A stretch of DNA of 56,995 bases from Microvirga massiliensis (GTDB lineage Bacteria > Pseudomonadota > Alphaproteobacteria > Rhizobiales > Beijerinckiaceae). Made by a program: the position numbers and the translations under genes. Location of the stretch: contig NZ_LN811366.1 of assembly GCF_001006805.1 (NCBI RefSeq), positions 72,701 through 129,695 of the forward strand. The letters run 5' to 3'. Under the pieces are notes generated by a model that saw nothing but the letters and a program-made list of their open reading frames with translations, had not been told where the DNA came from and made no database searches. Each line of letters starts with the position of its first letter. Position 1 is the stretch's first letter. Positions 1 to 8,615 of the stretch are shown one piece after another.

Positions 1-2
1 CC

Positions 3-1436
3 TGGATCTCGCCAATCTATCCCTCCCCGATGGCGGATTTCGGCTACGATGTCGCGGATTACTGCAACATCGATCCGCTCTTCGGAACGCTCGCGGATTT
101 CGATGTCGTGCTCTCCGAAGCGCATCGGCGTGGCCTCAAGGTCATCCTCGATTTCGTCCCGAACCACACGTCTGACCAGCATCCCTGGTTTGCCGAGAGT
201 CGCTCCGCCCGCGACAGCGCGAAGCGCGATTTCTACATCTGGCGCGATCCGGCCCCGGATGGCGGTCCGCCGAACAACTGGATCAGCAATTTCGGCGGAT
301 CGGCTTGGGAATACGACGAGCCGACCGGCCAGTACTATTATCATGCCTTCCTGAAGGAGCAGCCTGATCTGAACTGGCGCAACCCGGCGGTGCGCGCGGC
401 CATGTACGACGTGCTCCGCTTCTGGATGCGTCGCGGCGTCGACGGCTTCCGGGTGGATGCGATCACGAACCTTGTCGAGGACGAACTCCTTCGGGACGAT
501 CCACCGAACGCCTCCTACCGCACCGGCATGCCCGACAAGGAGCATCTCAAGCGCGTCTTCACGGCTGACCGCCCCGAGACGCACGGCTGCGTCGCCGAAA
601 TGCGCGCGGTTCTCGATGAGATTGGTAACCGTGTCCTCATTGGCGAGGCACACTTACCAATTGCACGCATCATGGAGTATTATGGCGGCAGGCGCCCTGG
701 CTTCCACCTGCCGTTCAACTTCATCTTGCTGCATACGCCTTGGAGCGCCCGCAGCGTCGAGGCGGCAATCGACCAGTATACGATCCTGCTGCCGCGAGGA
801 GCATGGCCGAACTGGGTTCTTGGCAATCACGACGAACCGCGTGTCGCTTCACGCATCGGGGAGGCCCAGGTGCGAATCGCGGCGATGCTGCTGATGACGC
901 TGAGGGGGACGCCTTTCATATATTACGGAGAAGAGATCGGGCTGCCCAATACCACAATCCCGGATGGCCAGGTTCATGATCCAGTCGCCAAGAGCCTCGG
1001 GAAGTCACTCGGGCGGGATCCACAACGCAGCCCGATGCCATGGGATGGGAGCCCGAACGGAGGCTTCACAGAGGGAGATCCATGGCTGCCGCTCGGCGCC
1101 GACCATTGCACCCGCAACGTCTCGCAGATGCAGTCGGAGGCCGGCTCGATCCTCAACCTCTATCATCGGCTGATCGCGCTCCGCCGTAATGCCCCCGCGC
1201 TCGCGACCGGCTCCTACGAGCCGGCTCCCAATCATGGCGATCTTCTCGGATACCGCCGCTGTGCGGACGAGCAGAGCGCTCTCGTCATCCTGAACCTCGG
1301 CGCCTCCCAACAGAGCGCGAGCGTGGACAAGCCGGGCAGGATACTGATCTCCACTCACATGGACCGCGAGGGCGCCTGCGCGCCGCCGACAATCGACCTG
1401 CGGCCAAACGAGGGACTCGTCATTGAGTTGGCGTAG
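3..1436 (+). CDS. GH13 alpha-glucosidase-type enzyme, 5' end outside window
   Basis: A glycoside hydrolase family 13 enzyme acting on alpha-glucosidic bonds. The reading frame is open to the window edge and begins WISPIYPSPMADFGYDVADY, the first conserved block of the (beta/alpha)8 barrel, so only a short N-terminus is missing. The ATG at 30 lies inside this block and is not the start. Conserved region II (GFRVDAI) places the nucleophile Asp at 456-458. The acid/base Glu is in LIGEAH (645-647), and the transition-state Asp is in NHDEPR (831-833). A beta-rich C-terminal domain follows. The whole layout fits oligo-1,6-glucosidase, alpha-glucosidase and trehalose-synthase relatives; the exact substrate cannot be read from the sequence. 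It ends with TAG. No partner gene is visible downstream, so any operon lies to the left of the window. Confidence 0.93.
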   Translation, partial: WISPIYPSPMADFGYDVADYCNIDPLFGTLADFDVVLSEAHRRGLKVILDFVPNHTSDQHPWFAESRSARDSAKRDFYIWRDPAPDGGPPNNWISNFGGSAWEYDEPTGQYYYHAFLKEQPDLNWRNPAVRAAMYDVLRFWMRRGVDGFRVDAITNLVEDELLRDDPPNASYRTGMPDKEHLKRVFTADRPETHGCVAEMRAVLDEIGNRVLIGEAHLPIARIMEYYGGRRPGFHLPFNFILLHTPWSARSVEAAIDQYTILLPRGAWPNWVLGNHDEPRVASRIGEAQVRIAAMLLMTLRGTPFIYYGEEIGLPNTTIPDGQVHDPVAKSLGKSLGRDPQRSPMPWDGSPNGGFTEGDPWLPLGADHCTRNVSQMQSEAGSILNLYHRLIALRRNAPALATGSYEPAPNHGDLLGYRRCADEQSALVILNLGASQQSASVDKPGRILISTHMDREGACAPPTIDLRPNEGLVIELA

Positions 1437-1460
1437 CTCTTCCCTCTCGTAGGTCCTCTT

Positions 1461-1685
1461 CGTCATTGCGAGCGGAGCGAAGCAATCCAGGGGCGCATCC
1501 GTCGACGGGTAGATTGCTTCGCCTGTGGCTCGCAAGGACAGTGTGGCGATGGGTCGGGCGGTGCATCACGCCTGCGGCTCGCAAAGACGGCAGAGGGTCC
1601 GCGTCGGGCTGGATGACTGCAACTGGCAACAGCGGAAGTGCGGCGGAAGTCGAAGTGTGCACCACCTGCGGCTCGCAAGGGCGAC
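1461..1685. repeat. Interspersed palindromic repeat and degenerate copies
   Basis: The 309-base gap between the glucosidase and the ctaF stop holds no credible gene. At 1464-1488 stands CATTGCGAGCGGAGCGAAGC followed by AATCC. Its inverted counterpart, GATTGCTTCGCCTGTGGCTC, starts at 1512, so the pair can fold into a long hairpin. The right arm core, CCTGYGGCTCGCAARGRC, occurs three times, near 1522, 1571 and 1665. Repeats of this type are scattered through intergenic DNA of many Hyphomicrobiales. The three partial copies look like a decayed tandem cluster. A transcription-terminating role for the flanking convergent genes is possible but not shown. Confidence 0.75.
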
Positions 1686-1745
1686 AGTGGCATCGACACC
1701 ACTCTCTGGGGCAGTACGGAGATCCACCTCCTATGTCTCTCCCTA

Positions 1746-2051
1746 TCAGGGGTTGCCATAACGCGTTAGAAAATCACTCAGCGTCAGGGCAAATAGTACG
1801 ATCAACCAGAAGAAGCCAGCGGCGGCGGCCAGGCGGATGATAGCGTCCGAGCGTCTGAGATTCATGAACAGAAGTGCGACGAGGCTGGCCTTTATGGCTG
1901 CGATCGAGAGGCCCACCACGACATTTAGGGTGCCAAGGGGGATGTAGGCCGCGATGCACGTCACTCCGAGCAAGACGAGGAGAGCCGCCCAAATCAGCAG
2001 GTTCCGCCGCCACAATCCGGCGGCCTGACCATGTTCGGCGCCGACGCTCAT
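1746..2051 (-). CDS. ctaF: caa3-type cytochrome oxidase subunit IV
   Basis: A small (101 aa) membrane subunit of the haem-copper oxidase encoded just upstream. It shows three hydrophobic segments, at about residues 18-37, 42-64 and 74-92, as in the prokaryotic cytochrome oxidase subunit IV (CtaF/CyoD-like) family. This subunit is thought to aid assembly and CuB loading; it holds no redox centre. Its ATG overlaps the ctaE stop (ATGA at 2048-2051). It is the last gene of the ACIII-caa3 operon, and a repeat-filled gap follows. The assignment rests on size, hydrophobicity and position. Confidence 0.85.
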   Translation of the reverse strand: MSVGAEHGQAAGLWRRNLLIWAALLVLLGVTCIAAYIPLGTLNVVVGLSIAAIKASLVALLFMNLRRSDAIIRLAAAAGFFWLIVLFALTLSDFLTRYGNP

Positions 2052-2689
2052 GAGGCTCTCCCGGGCAGATAGATCAGCGGATAGAGCACGATCCAGATGA
2101 TATCGACGAGGTGCCAGTAGAGTGCGGTCACCTCAATTTCCGGATTTCCTCGCACCTCCATACGGGCACGCCAGCTCAGGAAAGCGAGTCGGCTCACAAG
2201 TATGATGCCGATCGTGAGATGGATCGCATGCACGCCCGTCATCACCCAGTACAACGCGAAGAATAACTGCGCCGCGCGCGCCTCCAGCGCGAAACCAGGT
2301 CCGGGAACGAGGTGATTTCGGAAATCCTCGGCGTATTCGAATCCCTTGACCACCAAGAACATCGTGCCGAGTGCTGCCGTCGCCGCCAGGCAGCCGGCGA
2401 CTAGGCTGCGTGCGAGGCCTCTTTCCGCGGCCTGGGCTGCGACCGCCATTGTCAGGCTGCTCGTGAGAAGGACGGCAGTATTGATCGTTCCGTACCAGAT
2501 ATCCGTTTCGCGGGCTGCCTCCGCGAAGGCCTGCGGATCCTGGATTCGATAAATTGTATAGGTGAGGATCAACCCGCCGAAGAAGAGCAGTTCGCTTGCA
2601 AGAAAGACCCAGATGCCGAAGATCGAGGCCTCACGCTGGCGGTCCAGGCTAAGCCAGGGGTCCTTGAGCAGGGCAGGGGCATCGCTCAT
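2048..2689 (-). CDS. ctaE: Cytochrome c oxidase subunit III
   Basis: Subunit III of an aa3/caa3 oxidase, an integral membrane protein that stabilises subunit I and its proton uptake. At 213 aa it is the short bacterial form with five membrane segments. Typical blocks are visible: GIWVFLASELLFFGGLILTY near the start, YWVMTGVHAIHLTIGI in the middle and ALYWHLVDIIWIVLYPLIYL at the C-terminus. It overlaps ctaD upstream (ATGA at 2686-2689) and ctaF downstream, which implies coupled translation at a fixed subunit ratio. Confidence 0.95.
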   Translation of the reverse strand: MSDAPALLKDPWLSLDRQREASIFGIWVFLASELLFFGGLILTYTIYRIQDPQAFAEAARETDIWYGTINTAVLLTSSLTMAVAAQAAERGLARSLVAGCLAATAALGTMFLVVKGFEYAEDFRNHLVPGPGFALEARAAQLFFALYWVMTGVHAIHLTIGIILVSRLAFLSWRARMEVRGNPEIEVTALYWHLVDIIWIVLYPLIYLPGRAS

Positions 2690-4362
2690 CCGGTATCTCC
2701 CTGCCCACGCCTGGGCGGTTGATGCGGTTCAGGGGCAATACCCTCGGGATGATAATCGTAGGGACCGACGTCGACGTGAGGAGGTTGGTCGAAGTTGTGT
2801 GTCGGCGGTGGCGACGCCGTCCGCCATTCGAGCCCAGTTGCATCCCAGGGATTGCGCGTCGCGCGTGCGCCCCAGATTAGCGACCAGGCGAGGTACCCGA
2901 GTGGAAGAAGATACGCTACCGCCAGAACGCCCGCACCCGAGGACGACATCACGTTCCAAACCTGAAACTCCGGAGGGTACACGTGATATCGACGCGGCAT
3001 GCCAAGGTAGCCCAGGATGAACTGCGGAAAGAACGTGAAGTTGAAGCCGAAGAACATCAGGATTGCGGCGAACCGCGCCCAGGCATCCGGGTACATCCGG
3101 CCGGTGACTTTCGGCCACCAGTAATGCAGGCCCGCGAAATAGGCAGATACCGTTCCCCCGACCATAATGTAATGGAAATGGGCAATGACAAAATACGTGT
3201 CGGTCACGTGCACGTCGATCGGAATTGAGGCGACAAACAGCCCCGTCAAGCCGCCGATCGTGAATAGCCCCAGAAACCCAAGCGCATAGAGCATCGGAGC
3301 CTCGAAACCAATCTGCCCCCGGTACAGCGTAGCCGTCCAATTGAAGACCTTGATTGCGGAAGGCACCGCGACCACGAATGACAGGAACGAAAACACGAGG
3401 CTGGCATAGGGCGACATGCCAGCCACGAACATATGGTGGCCCCATACGAAGAAGCCGATGCCGGCGATCGAGACGAGCGCATAGACCATGAAGGTGTAGC
3501 CGAATATGCGCCGGCGCGCGAAGCAAGTGATGACCTCCGAGATGACCCCCATGGCAGGAAGCACCATGATATAGACGGCGGGGTGGCTGTAGAACCAGAA
3601 CAGGTGCTGGAAAAGGATCGGATCCCCACCATTTGCCGGGTTGAAGATTGGTAGCTGAAGCCAGCGCTCTGCCATGATCAGGAGCAGCGTCACCGCGAGT
3701 ACCGGGGTCGCGAGCACCATGACAAGGCTGGTGGCGTAGATTGCCCAGACGAACAATGGCAGCCGGAACCACGTCATGCCTGGCGCTCGCAGCATGTGTG
3801 TCGTGGCGATGAAGTTCACCCCCGTGGCGATCGAGGAAAATCCGATCGTAAATACGCCGAATGCTGCTGCAATCACGTGCGAATTCGAGAACATGGTCGA
3901 GAACGGCGTGTAGAAGGTCCATCCCGTATCTACCCCGCCAGCAATGAGTGTGTAGATTGTTGCTGCCGAGCCGCCGGCCGCCAGGTACCAGCTGAAGAGG
4001 TTGAGACGCGGGAAGGCAACATCCCGGGCGCCGATCATGAGCGGCAGAAGGAAGTTACCAAGCGTTGCCGGAATTGCCGGCACCATGAAGAACCATACCA
4101 TCACGATGCCGTGGAACGTGAACAAGCGATTGTACGTGTCGGCCGTTACCACGTCGGCTTCCGGCGTGAATAGCTCGAGGCGCACGATCGAGATCGCAAT
4201 ACCCCCCAGGAAGAAGAAGATCGTGATCGTGATCGCATACAGAATTCCGATGCGCTTGTGATCGGTTGTGGCGAGCCAGGACGCTACGGTCGTACCATCA
4301 CCGAGATAGCTCGGCTCGTGCGAAAGCGGCAGGTCGGCCGTTGTGGCGCTCGTTGAGCTCAT
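2686..4362 (-). CDS. ctaD: Cytochrome c oxidase subunit I, A2 type
   Basis: The catalytic subunit (558 aa) of a proton-pumping haem-copper oxidase; it reduces O2 to water. CuB and haem ligands are in YSHPAVYIMVLP, WGHHMFVAGM and DTYFVIAHFHYIMVGG. The block WFYSHPAVYI carries the Tyr-Ser pair and lacks the Glu of the usual GHPEVYI motif, the signature of A2-type (Rhodothermus-like caa3) oxidases, in which Tyr-Ser replaces Glu at the end of the D channel. It is preceded by ctaC and followed by ctaE, both with ATGA overlaps. The ATG at 4362 gives a normal-length N-terminus. The type assignment is family knowledge applied to a motif seen in the sequence. Confidence 0.97.
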   Translation of the reverse strand: MSSTSATTADLPLSHEPSYLGDGTTVASWLATTDHKRIGILYAITITIFFFLGGIAISIVRLELFTPEADVVTADTYNRLFTFHGIVMVWFFMVPAIPATLGNFLLPLMIGARDVAFPRLNLFSWYLAAGGSAATIYTLIAGGVDTGWTFYTPFSTMFSNSHVIAAAFGVFTIGFSSIATGVNFIATTHMLRAPGMTWFRLPLFVWAIYATSLVMVLATPVLAVTLLLIMAERWLQLPIFNPANGGDPILFQHLFWFYSHPAVYIMVLPAMGVISEVITCFARRRIFGYTFMVYALVSIAGIGFFVWGHHMFVAGMSPYASLVFSFLSFVVAVPSAIKVFNWTATLYRGQIGFEAPMLYALGFLGLFTIGGLTGLFVASIPIDVHVTDTYFVIAHFHYIMVGGTVSAYFAGLHYWWPKVTGRMYPDAWARFAAILMFFGFNFTFFPQFILGYLGMPRRYHVYPPEFQVWNVMSSSGAGVLAVAYLLPLGYLAWSLIWGARATRNPWDATGLEWRTASPPPTHNFDQPPHVDVGPYDYHPEGIAPEPHQPPRRGQGDTG

Positions 4363-5408
4363 CGGGATTCTCCACTACGGTCCGGCGAGCGGCCCGGCAT
4401 CATCGAAGGACTGCGTTCCGCAGGCGAGCCGGGCACCAGCTCCTCATGCTCGGTGCGCTGAATGCGTGTGTCGCTCAGGTCCTCGGTCGCCAGAGACCGG
4501 ATATAGGCGGTAAGCGCCTGAATTTCGCCGTCCGAGAGTGCGCCCGCGAAGCTCGGCATGAGGGGCTCGTAACCAGCCACGATGTCGCGGGTCGGCTGAA
4601 GCATCGAATCCCGGATGTAGGCATCGTCGGCAATGATGCTTCGACCGCCTTCAAGTTGAACCGGCCTGCCATAGATCCCGGCAAGATTGGGCGCATGCAC
4701 CTTCGATGACGACGCGTGACAGCCGGCGCATCCACGCGCTACGAAAAGAGCGGCCCCCTCATGCGCGAGGTCCTCTCCCTCCGATTGCGCCGAGAGCCAG
4801 CGCGCATAGTCTTCCTGCGGCATGACGACGATGCGCCCGAGCATGCGCGAGTGATCGGTGCCGCAGTATTCGGCGCAAAGCAGGTGGAATGTACCAAGCT
4901 TTGTCGCTTCGAACCAGGTCTCCGTGTAACGACCAGGCACTACGTCTTTCTTGATGCGGAAGGCCGGAACGAAGAAGGAGTGGATTACATCCTGGGACGT
5001 CATCACGAGTCGCACCGGCACATTGATCGGAACGTGGAGCTCGTTGATCTCGCGCGCACCGTTTGCGGCCTGCGTCTTCCACATCCACTGCTTGGCGACG
5101 ACGTGAATTTCGAGTGCATCCCTAGGCGCAACAAGGGCGGAAAGCTGCGCAGAACCTGCCCACCAGAACAGGAACAGGAAGACGAAAAGGGTCGCCGCGG
5201 TCCACCCGACCTCGAACTCGCGTGTGATGACGGCCGGAAGTTCTCCGCGCTCGACTTTGGAGTTGCGGCGAAATCGGATCGCAAAGGTGATGACAAGCAC
5301 GAGAACGAGAAGGGTGATCGCGCAGGAAAGAACCAGCAGCATATAGAAAATGCGGTCCGTATCGACCGCCTGCGTCGAAGCCGATTCCGGCATCAGGCTC
5401 GCCAGCAT
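4359..5408 (-). CDS. ctaC: caa3 oxidase subunit II with fused cytochrome c domain
   Basis: Subunit II (349 aa), which receives electrons and passes them via CuA to subunit I. Two N-terminal membrane helices (about residues 15-45 and 75-100) precede the cupredoxin domain. That domain holds the CuA ligands in DVIHSFFVPAF and CAEYCGTDHSRM. A C-terminal class I cytochrome c domain with GCAGCHAS (CXXCH) marks it as caa3. The frame is open further upstream, but the ATG at 5408 is chosen because it overlaps the SCO stop as TAATG and starts right before the first helix. The fused haem fits direct electron transfer from alternative complex III encoded in the same operon. Confidence 0.96.
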   Translation of the reverse strand: MLASLMPESASTQAVDTDRIFYMLLVLSCAITLLVLVLVITFAIRFRRNSKVERGELPAVITREFEVGWTAATLFVFLFLFWWAGSAQLSALVAPRDALEIHVVAKQWMWKTQAANGAREINELHVPINVPVRLVMTSQDVIHSFFVPAFRIKKDVVPGRYTETWFEATKLGTFHLLCAEYCGTDHSRMLGRIVVMPQEDYARWLSAQSEGEDLAHEGAALFVARGCAGCHASSSKVHAPNLAGIYGRPVQLEGGRSIIADDAYIRDSMLQPTRDIVAGYEPLMPSFAGALSDGEIQALTAYIRSLATEDLSDTRIQRTEHEELVPGSPAERSPSMMPGRSPDRSGESR

Positions 5409-6190
5409 TACGATGCCTCTGCGTTCGCGCTCGAACGGCGGCGCAAGAAAACGAGAGCAAGCGCGAGGGCCAGAATTGTTAGAACGGCCACGCCGGCGAG
5501 AACGCGCCTGATCGCTGGCGTGTAGATCCCGTGAACCGGATCGTAGCCGTAACACAGGAGCGCAATTTGGCCCGAAAATCCGCCGATGCTGCCCTCACTA
5601 GCCTCGACCAGCGCCAGACGAAGGTCTCCGGGTTCGAGCGCGAGCGAAGACAGAACACGCGCCACGCGACCGTCTGCAGTGAGCGTGAGAGCTGCGGTGG
5701 GATGGGCAAATTGATCGGATTCGGCGTCGTAAGCAGTGCGGTAGCCGATTGCATCGAGAAGATTACTGACGGCTCCTGCATCACCCGTCAGGACACGGGT
5801 CCCATGAGCAAGATTCTCGTCTAGGATCTGTGCTTCGGTGATGCTGCGCGCCGCGGTCGAGTCGTCGTTCGGGTCGATCCCCACGATGATCAGGTGAAAA
5901 TCGGTCCCTGGCTTGAGGCCTGTCTGGGAAAGAGCCGTTGCCGCAATGGCAAGAACCGGCCCGCAGGTCGTTCGGCACGTGTAGTCGACGGGGACGAGAA
6001 GGGCAGGGCGACCAGCAAGCGCCTCACGCAAAGAGATACTGTCGCCGGCACCGTCGCGGAGAGCCAAGTTGAGCGGGACCGCGGCAGCCGGAGGCGGCGC
6101 GATCCTCACGGAACTCAATTCGCGTTCAGTCAGGCCCGCATGGGCCGTATCGGCGAGGATCAGCATCAAGATGAGCACTGCGATCCTCAT
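5408..6190 (-). CDS. SCO1/SenC-family copper chaperone
   Basis: A thioredoxin-fold copper chaperone that loads the CuA site of subunit II, encoded next to its client. It is 260 aa with an N-terminal signal sequence. The copper-binding pair is TCRTTCGP (CXXXC near residue 92), with the third ligand His in FAHPTAALTL (about residue 166). Unlike many SCO proteins, the C-terminus carries a membrane helix (about residues 232-252) ending in basic residues, so the domain is tethered at its C-terminal side. It overlaps ctaC (TAATG) and the small upstream gene (ATGA). Confidence 0.93.
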   Translation of the reverse strand: MRIAVLILMLILADTAHAGLTERELSSVRIAPPPAAAVPLNLALRDGAGDSISLREALAGRPALLVPVDYTCRTTCGPVLAIAATALSQTGLKPGTDFHLIIVGIDPNDDSTAARSITEAQILDENLAHGTRVLTGDAGAVSNLLDAIGYRTAYDAESDQFAHPTAALTLTADGRVARVLSSLALEPGDLRLALVEASEGSIGGFSGQIALLCYGYDPVHGIYTPAIRRVLAGVAVLTILALALALVFLRRRSSANAEAS

Positions 6191-6564
6191 GGCTGCCTCT
6201 CCGACGGCGCAGAGGGCAGCTGGTCGAGCGGTGCGTAGGCTTGATCTCCGCGAGCTGCGATCAATGCCATTGCTTGCTCGATCGGGATCCGCGCAAGGCC
6301 ACGGTCCCGGTCGACCCAGGCGTAGCCGTGCAACCGGCTCGCTTGTGCTGCATAAAGCTCGGCCAAGTCTGCTCGCGGATTCGACTGCAGCTGCGGCTCG
6401 CCGAAGGTGCGGGGCGGCAATAGAACTGGTTCGCGAATGATCCAGGCATAGTAGCCACCAAGGGCAGCCAGGGAGACGGCCACGAAAGCCAGGAAGCCGA
6501 GCGCGGCTTTGATGACCACGCGGGAATCTACCCCGGGAGCTTCCGGCCTTGCGTCACCGGCCAT
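6187..6564 (-). CDS. Small membrane-anchored protein of the ACIII-caa3 operon
   Basis: A 125-residue protein of unknown role. It has one N-terminal membrane helix (about residues 18-40) and then a periplasmic tail with no Cys. The tail contains the block YAWVDRDRGLARIPIEQAM, which I recall in short proteins found beside SCO genes in alphaproteobacteria. The ATG at 6564 is preferred over an upstream extension because GGAGGG stands 6-8 bases before it and it only slightly overlaps actF. The stop overlaps the SCO gene. Position suggests an assembly or linker role between alternative complex III and the oxidase; this is inference. It could correspond to the extra single-helix subunit seen in some ACIII complexes. 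Confidence 0.75.
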   Translation of the reverse strand: MAGDARPEAPGVDSRVVIKAALGFLAFVAVSLAALGGYYAWIIREPVLLPPRTFGEPQLQSNPRADLAELYAAQASRLHGYAWVDRDRGLARIPIEQAMALIAARGDQAYAPLDQLPSAPSERQP

Positions 6565-7585
6565 GTGCGGCCCTCCAAAGGAGTGGGCGTCGAATGAGCC
6601 CGGACATAGCCGGCGACAGCCCCGCAAGCGCAACAACGGCAATGCAGGCCGTGATGAGAGCGCTCGGCTCAAAGGCTGGCGCGAGGATCCACACCGTGTG
6701 GAGAGCGACGCCGAGCAGAATCAGAGTGCCGGCCACACGCAACACGTTCCTGCTGGCTCTGGCGCGAGTGCTGAGGAGCAGGACAAACGGGATGAATGCA
6801 CCGACGACAATGGCGGCGAGAATCACGGAGCCCCAGGCGCCGTGATTCCGGGGAATGTACCAGGCCGCCTTTTCGGGCAGATTGCCGTACCACGCGACGA
6901 CGTAGGCCATCAGATCGAGATAGACCACGCCGAGAAGACCCGCGAGGAGAAGTCCGGAGAGGTCGCGCAGAAGCCGTTCGTCGAGATCGGAAGGCCCGAC
7001 AATGGCTGCGACGCTGAGGGCCGAGAGGATCTGTTGGATTGCGATTCCAGCTGCGAAGGAAGAGGATGTGTAGCCTGGGTCGACCGAGAGAACCCAGTCG
7101 ACCGCCACGAGGCTGATCACGATTCCGTGGAAGGCCAGTCCGATCCCGGCCGCGAGCTTCGAGCAGCGCTCGGTCACGACAAGGAGCACGAGAAGCGACC
7201 AACCGCCAAGCGCTACAATCGATCGAGCGATAAAGGCCGGCCAGTTCAGATACAGGCGTGCGACGTCGGATGGTGTGGTGGCCGGATCGGCAGCCCAGGG
7301 GTAAGTTGCTGAGAGATCGAGCACCAACGGGAGGATCGCGATCGCAGCAAGCGGGACCAGGGCTGCAGCCGGGATCAGGGCCGGAGCGAGCGCCTCGCCC
7401 CAGCGCCCACCCACGATGCGGTGGATCAGGAGAAGGACGAGCGAACCGATCGGGATCCCGCTCCAGAACACGAAGGCTATGAGCCAGCCCTGGGCTACGG
7501 CGCGAGCGTTCAGAATCACTCCGATGGCGAGGCCGAAGCAGGCCGCGATGGCTACCACGAGACTCCCCGTCGCGACGCGAGTCAT
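6554..7585 (-). CDS. actF: Alternative complex III membrane subunit ActF
   Basis: A polytopic membrane protein of 343 aa with about ten hydrophobic segments, placed as ActF of the quinol:cytochrome c/oxidase oxidoreductase called alternative complex III. ActF is a shorter relative of the NrfD-like subunit ActC and has no cofactor motif. The ATG at 7585 overlaps the actE stop (ATGA). The name rests mainly on order, length and hydrophobic pattern, since the protein has few invariant residues. Confidence 0.88.
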   Translation of the reverse strand: MTRVATGSLVVAIAACFGLAIGVILNARAVAQGWLIAFVFWSGIPIGSLVLLLIHRIVGGRWGEALAPALIPAAALVPLAAIAILPLVLDLSATYPWAADPATTPSDVARLYLNWPAFIARSIVALGGWSLLVLLVVTERCSKLAAGIGLAFHGIVISLVAVDWVLSVDPGYTSSSFAAGIAIQQILSALSVAAIVGPSDLDERLLRDLSGLLLAGLLGVVYLDLMAYVVAWYGNLPEKAAWYIPRNHGAWGSVILAAIVVGAFIPFVLLLSTRARASRNVLRVAGTLILLGVALHTVWILAPAFEPSALITACIAVVALAGLSPAMSGLIRRPLLWRAAHGR

Positions 7586-8103
7586 GGCAGACGCTCCGAA
7601 AGGTTCGGCACATCTGCAACGCGGGCACCTTGGGAGAGTTGCAGCGCCCGGATATAGGCCGCTATGGCCCAGCGGTCCTCAGGCGAAACCCGCGCAGCAT
7701 ACGAGTACATGACGCCGTAGCCATTCGTGATCACATCGACGAAGTGCTGAGCCGTGGCTGCACGAAGACGTGCGGAATGATAGGATGGCGGCGCCGGGAA
7801 ACCCCTTGAGACGATCATTCCGTCGCCGTATCCCGACAAGCCATGGCACGGAGAGCAGAAGATTCCGAAGCGCTCGCGGCCACGGGCGAGAAGTTCCGGC
7901 GTGACTGCGGGAGCCTGTGCTAGGGCCCGTTCGCGCTCAAGATCGCCGTGGGCGACCGTTCCCGCCGGCAGGGGCCGGGCAGAACTCCCATCCGGCCAAA
8001 GCAGGGAGGGTGTTTCAGTCTCATAGCGCTTCTGCAGGCGCATGGATTGATCGTCGCAAGCCGCAACGGCGAGTAGGATGAGCAGTGGGGCAGCGCGCCT
8101 CAC
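7582..8103 (-). CDS. actE: Alternative complex III monohaem cytochrome c lipoprotein ActE
   Basis: A 173-residue periplasmic cytochrome. The start is a GTG at 8103 that overlaps the actD stop as GTGA. It is preferred over upstream codons because it begins directly at a lipoprotein signal (basic residues, hydrophobic run, lipobox VAAC). The mature protein has one haem site, FCSPCHG (CXXCH), and a likely Met ligand in NGYGVMYSYA. This is the expected form of ActE, the small cytochrome that hands electrons from ActA to the oxidase. Confidence 0.92.
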   Translation of the reverse strand: MRRAAPLLILLAVAACDDQSMRLQKRYETETPSLLWPDGSSARPLPAGTVAHGDLERERALAQAPAVTPELLARGRERFGIFCSPCHGLSGYGDGMIVSRGFPAPPSYHSARLRAATAQHFVDVITNGYGVMYSYAARVSPEDRWAIAAYIRALQLSQGARVADVPNLSERLP

Positions 8104-8615
8104 GGCCGCACCTCCGTTACTGCGAGCGCACCCGCGCGCTCGAGCACGTGGCGCAACTCCTCGACTGCACCGTCGGTCTCGGCCAGCAGGAAGAAGCGGT
8201 CCTGGCTCGCGCGCTCGAATCCCGCGACTGCAAAGAGCGGGTGATGAAGCCGCGGCAGGCCGCAATAGCGCATCATTGCGATCACGCCGGCGAGTGCCGC
8301 GGCGAAGACACCGACTTCGAAGGGAACGAGCAGGAAAACAGGCCAGCTGTGCAGTGGCCGGCCGCCGACATTGATCGGATAACCGAGAACTGCGCTATAC
8401 CACTGCAGAAAGTATCCTGTTGCCGCGAGCGCGATGCCGGCGACCAGCATCGGAATGCGAATTCGCACCGAGGGTACGGCGAGGCGTTCGGCGAGACCTT
8501 CGATCGGGAGGGGCGAAAAGGCGTCCAGGAGCCGACCTCCCGAGTCGCGCACAGGTTCTAGCGCGGCGGTCAGCGTATCGGGATCACGGAACTCGGCAAC
8601 GAGTTGCACGCTCAT
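8100..8615 (-). CDS. actD: Alternative complex III subunit ActD (DUF3341)
   Basis: A 171-residue DUF3341 protein with a soluble N-terminal part (about 1-50), two membrane helices (about 55-75 and 95-117) and a cytoplasmic tail. ActD holds no cofactor and caps the membrane part of ACIII. The ATG at 8615 overlaps the actC stop (ATGA) and has a clear AGGAGGGG site before it. The blocks HSWPVFLLVPFEVGVF and GLPRLHHPLF are typical of the family. Confidence 0.92.
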   Translation of the reverse strand: MSVQLVAEFRDPDTLTAALEPVRDSGGRLLDAFSPLPIEGLAERLAVPSVRIRIPMLVAGIALAATGYFLQWYSAVLGYPINVGGRPLHSWPVFLLVPFEVGVFAAALAGVIAMMRYCGLPRLHHPLFAVAGFERASQDRFFLLAETDGAVEELRHVLERAGALAVTEVRP

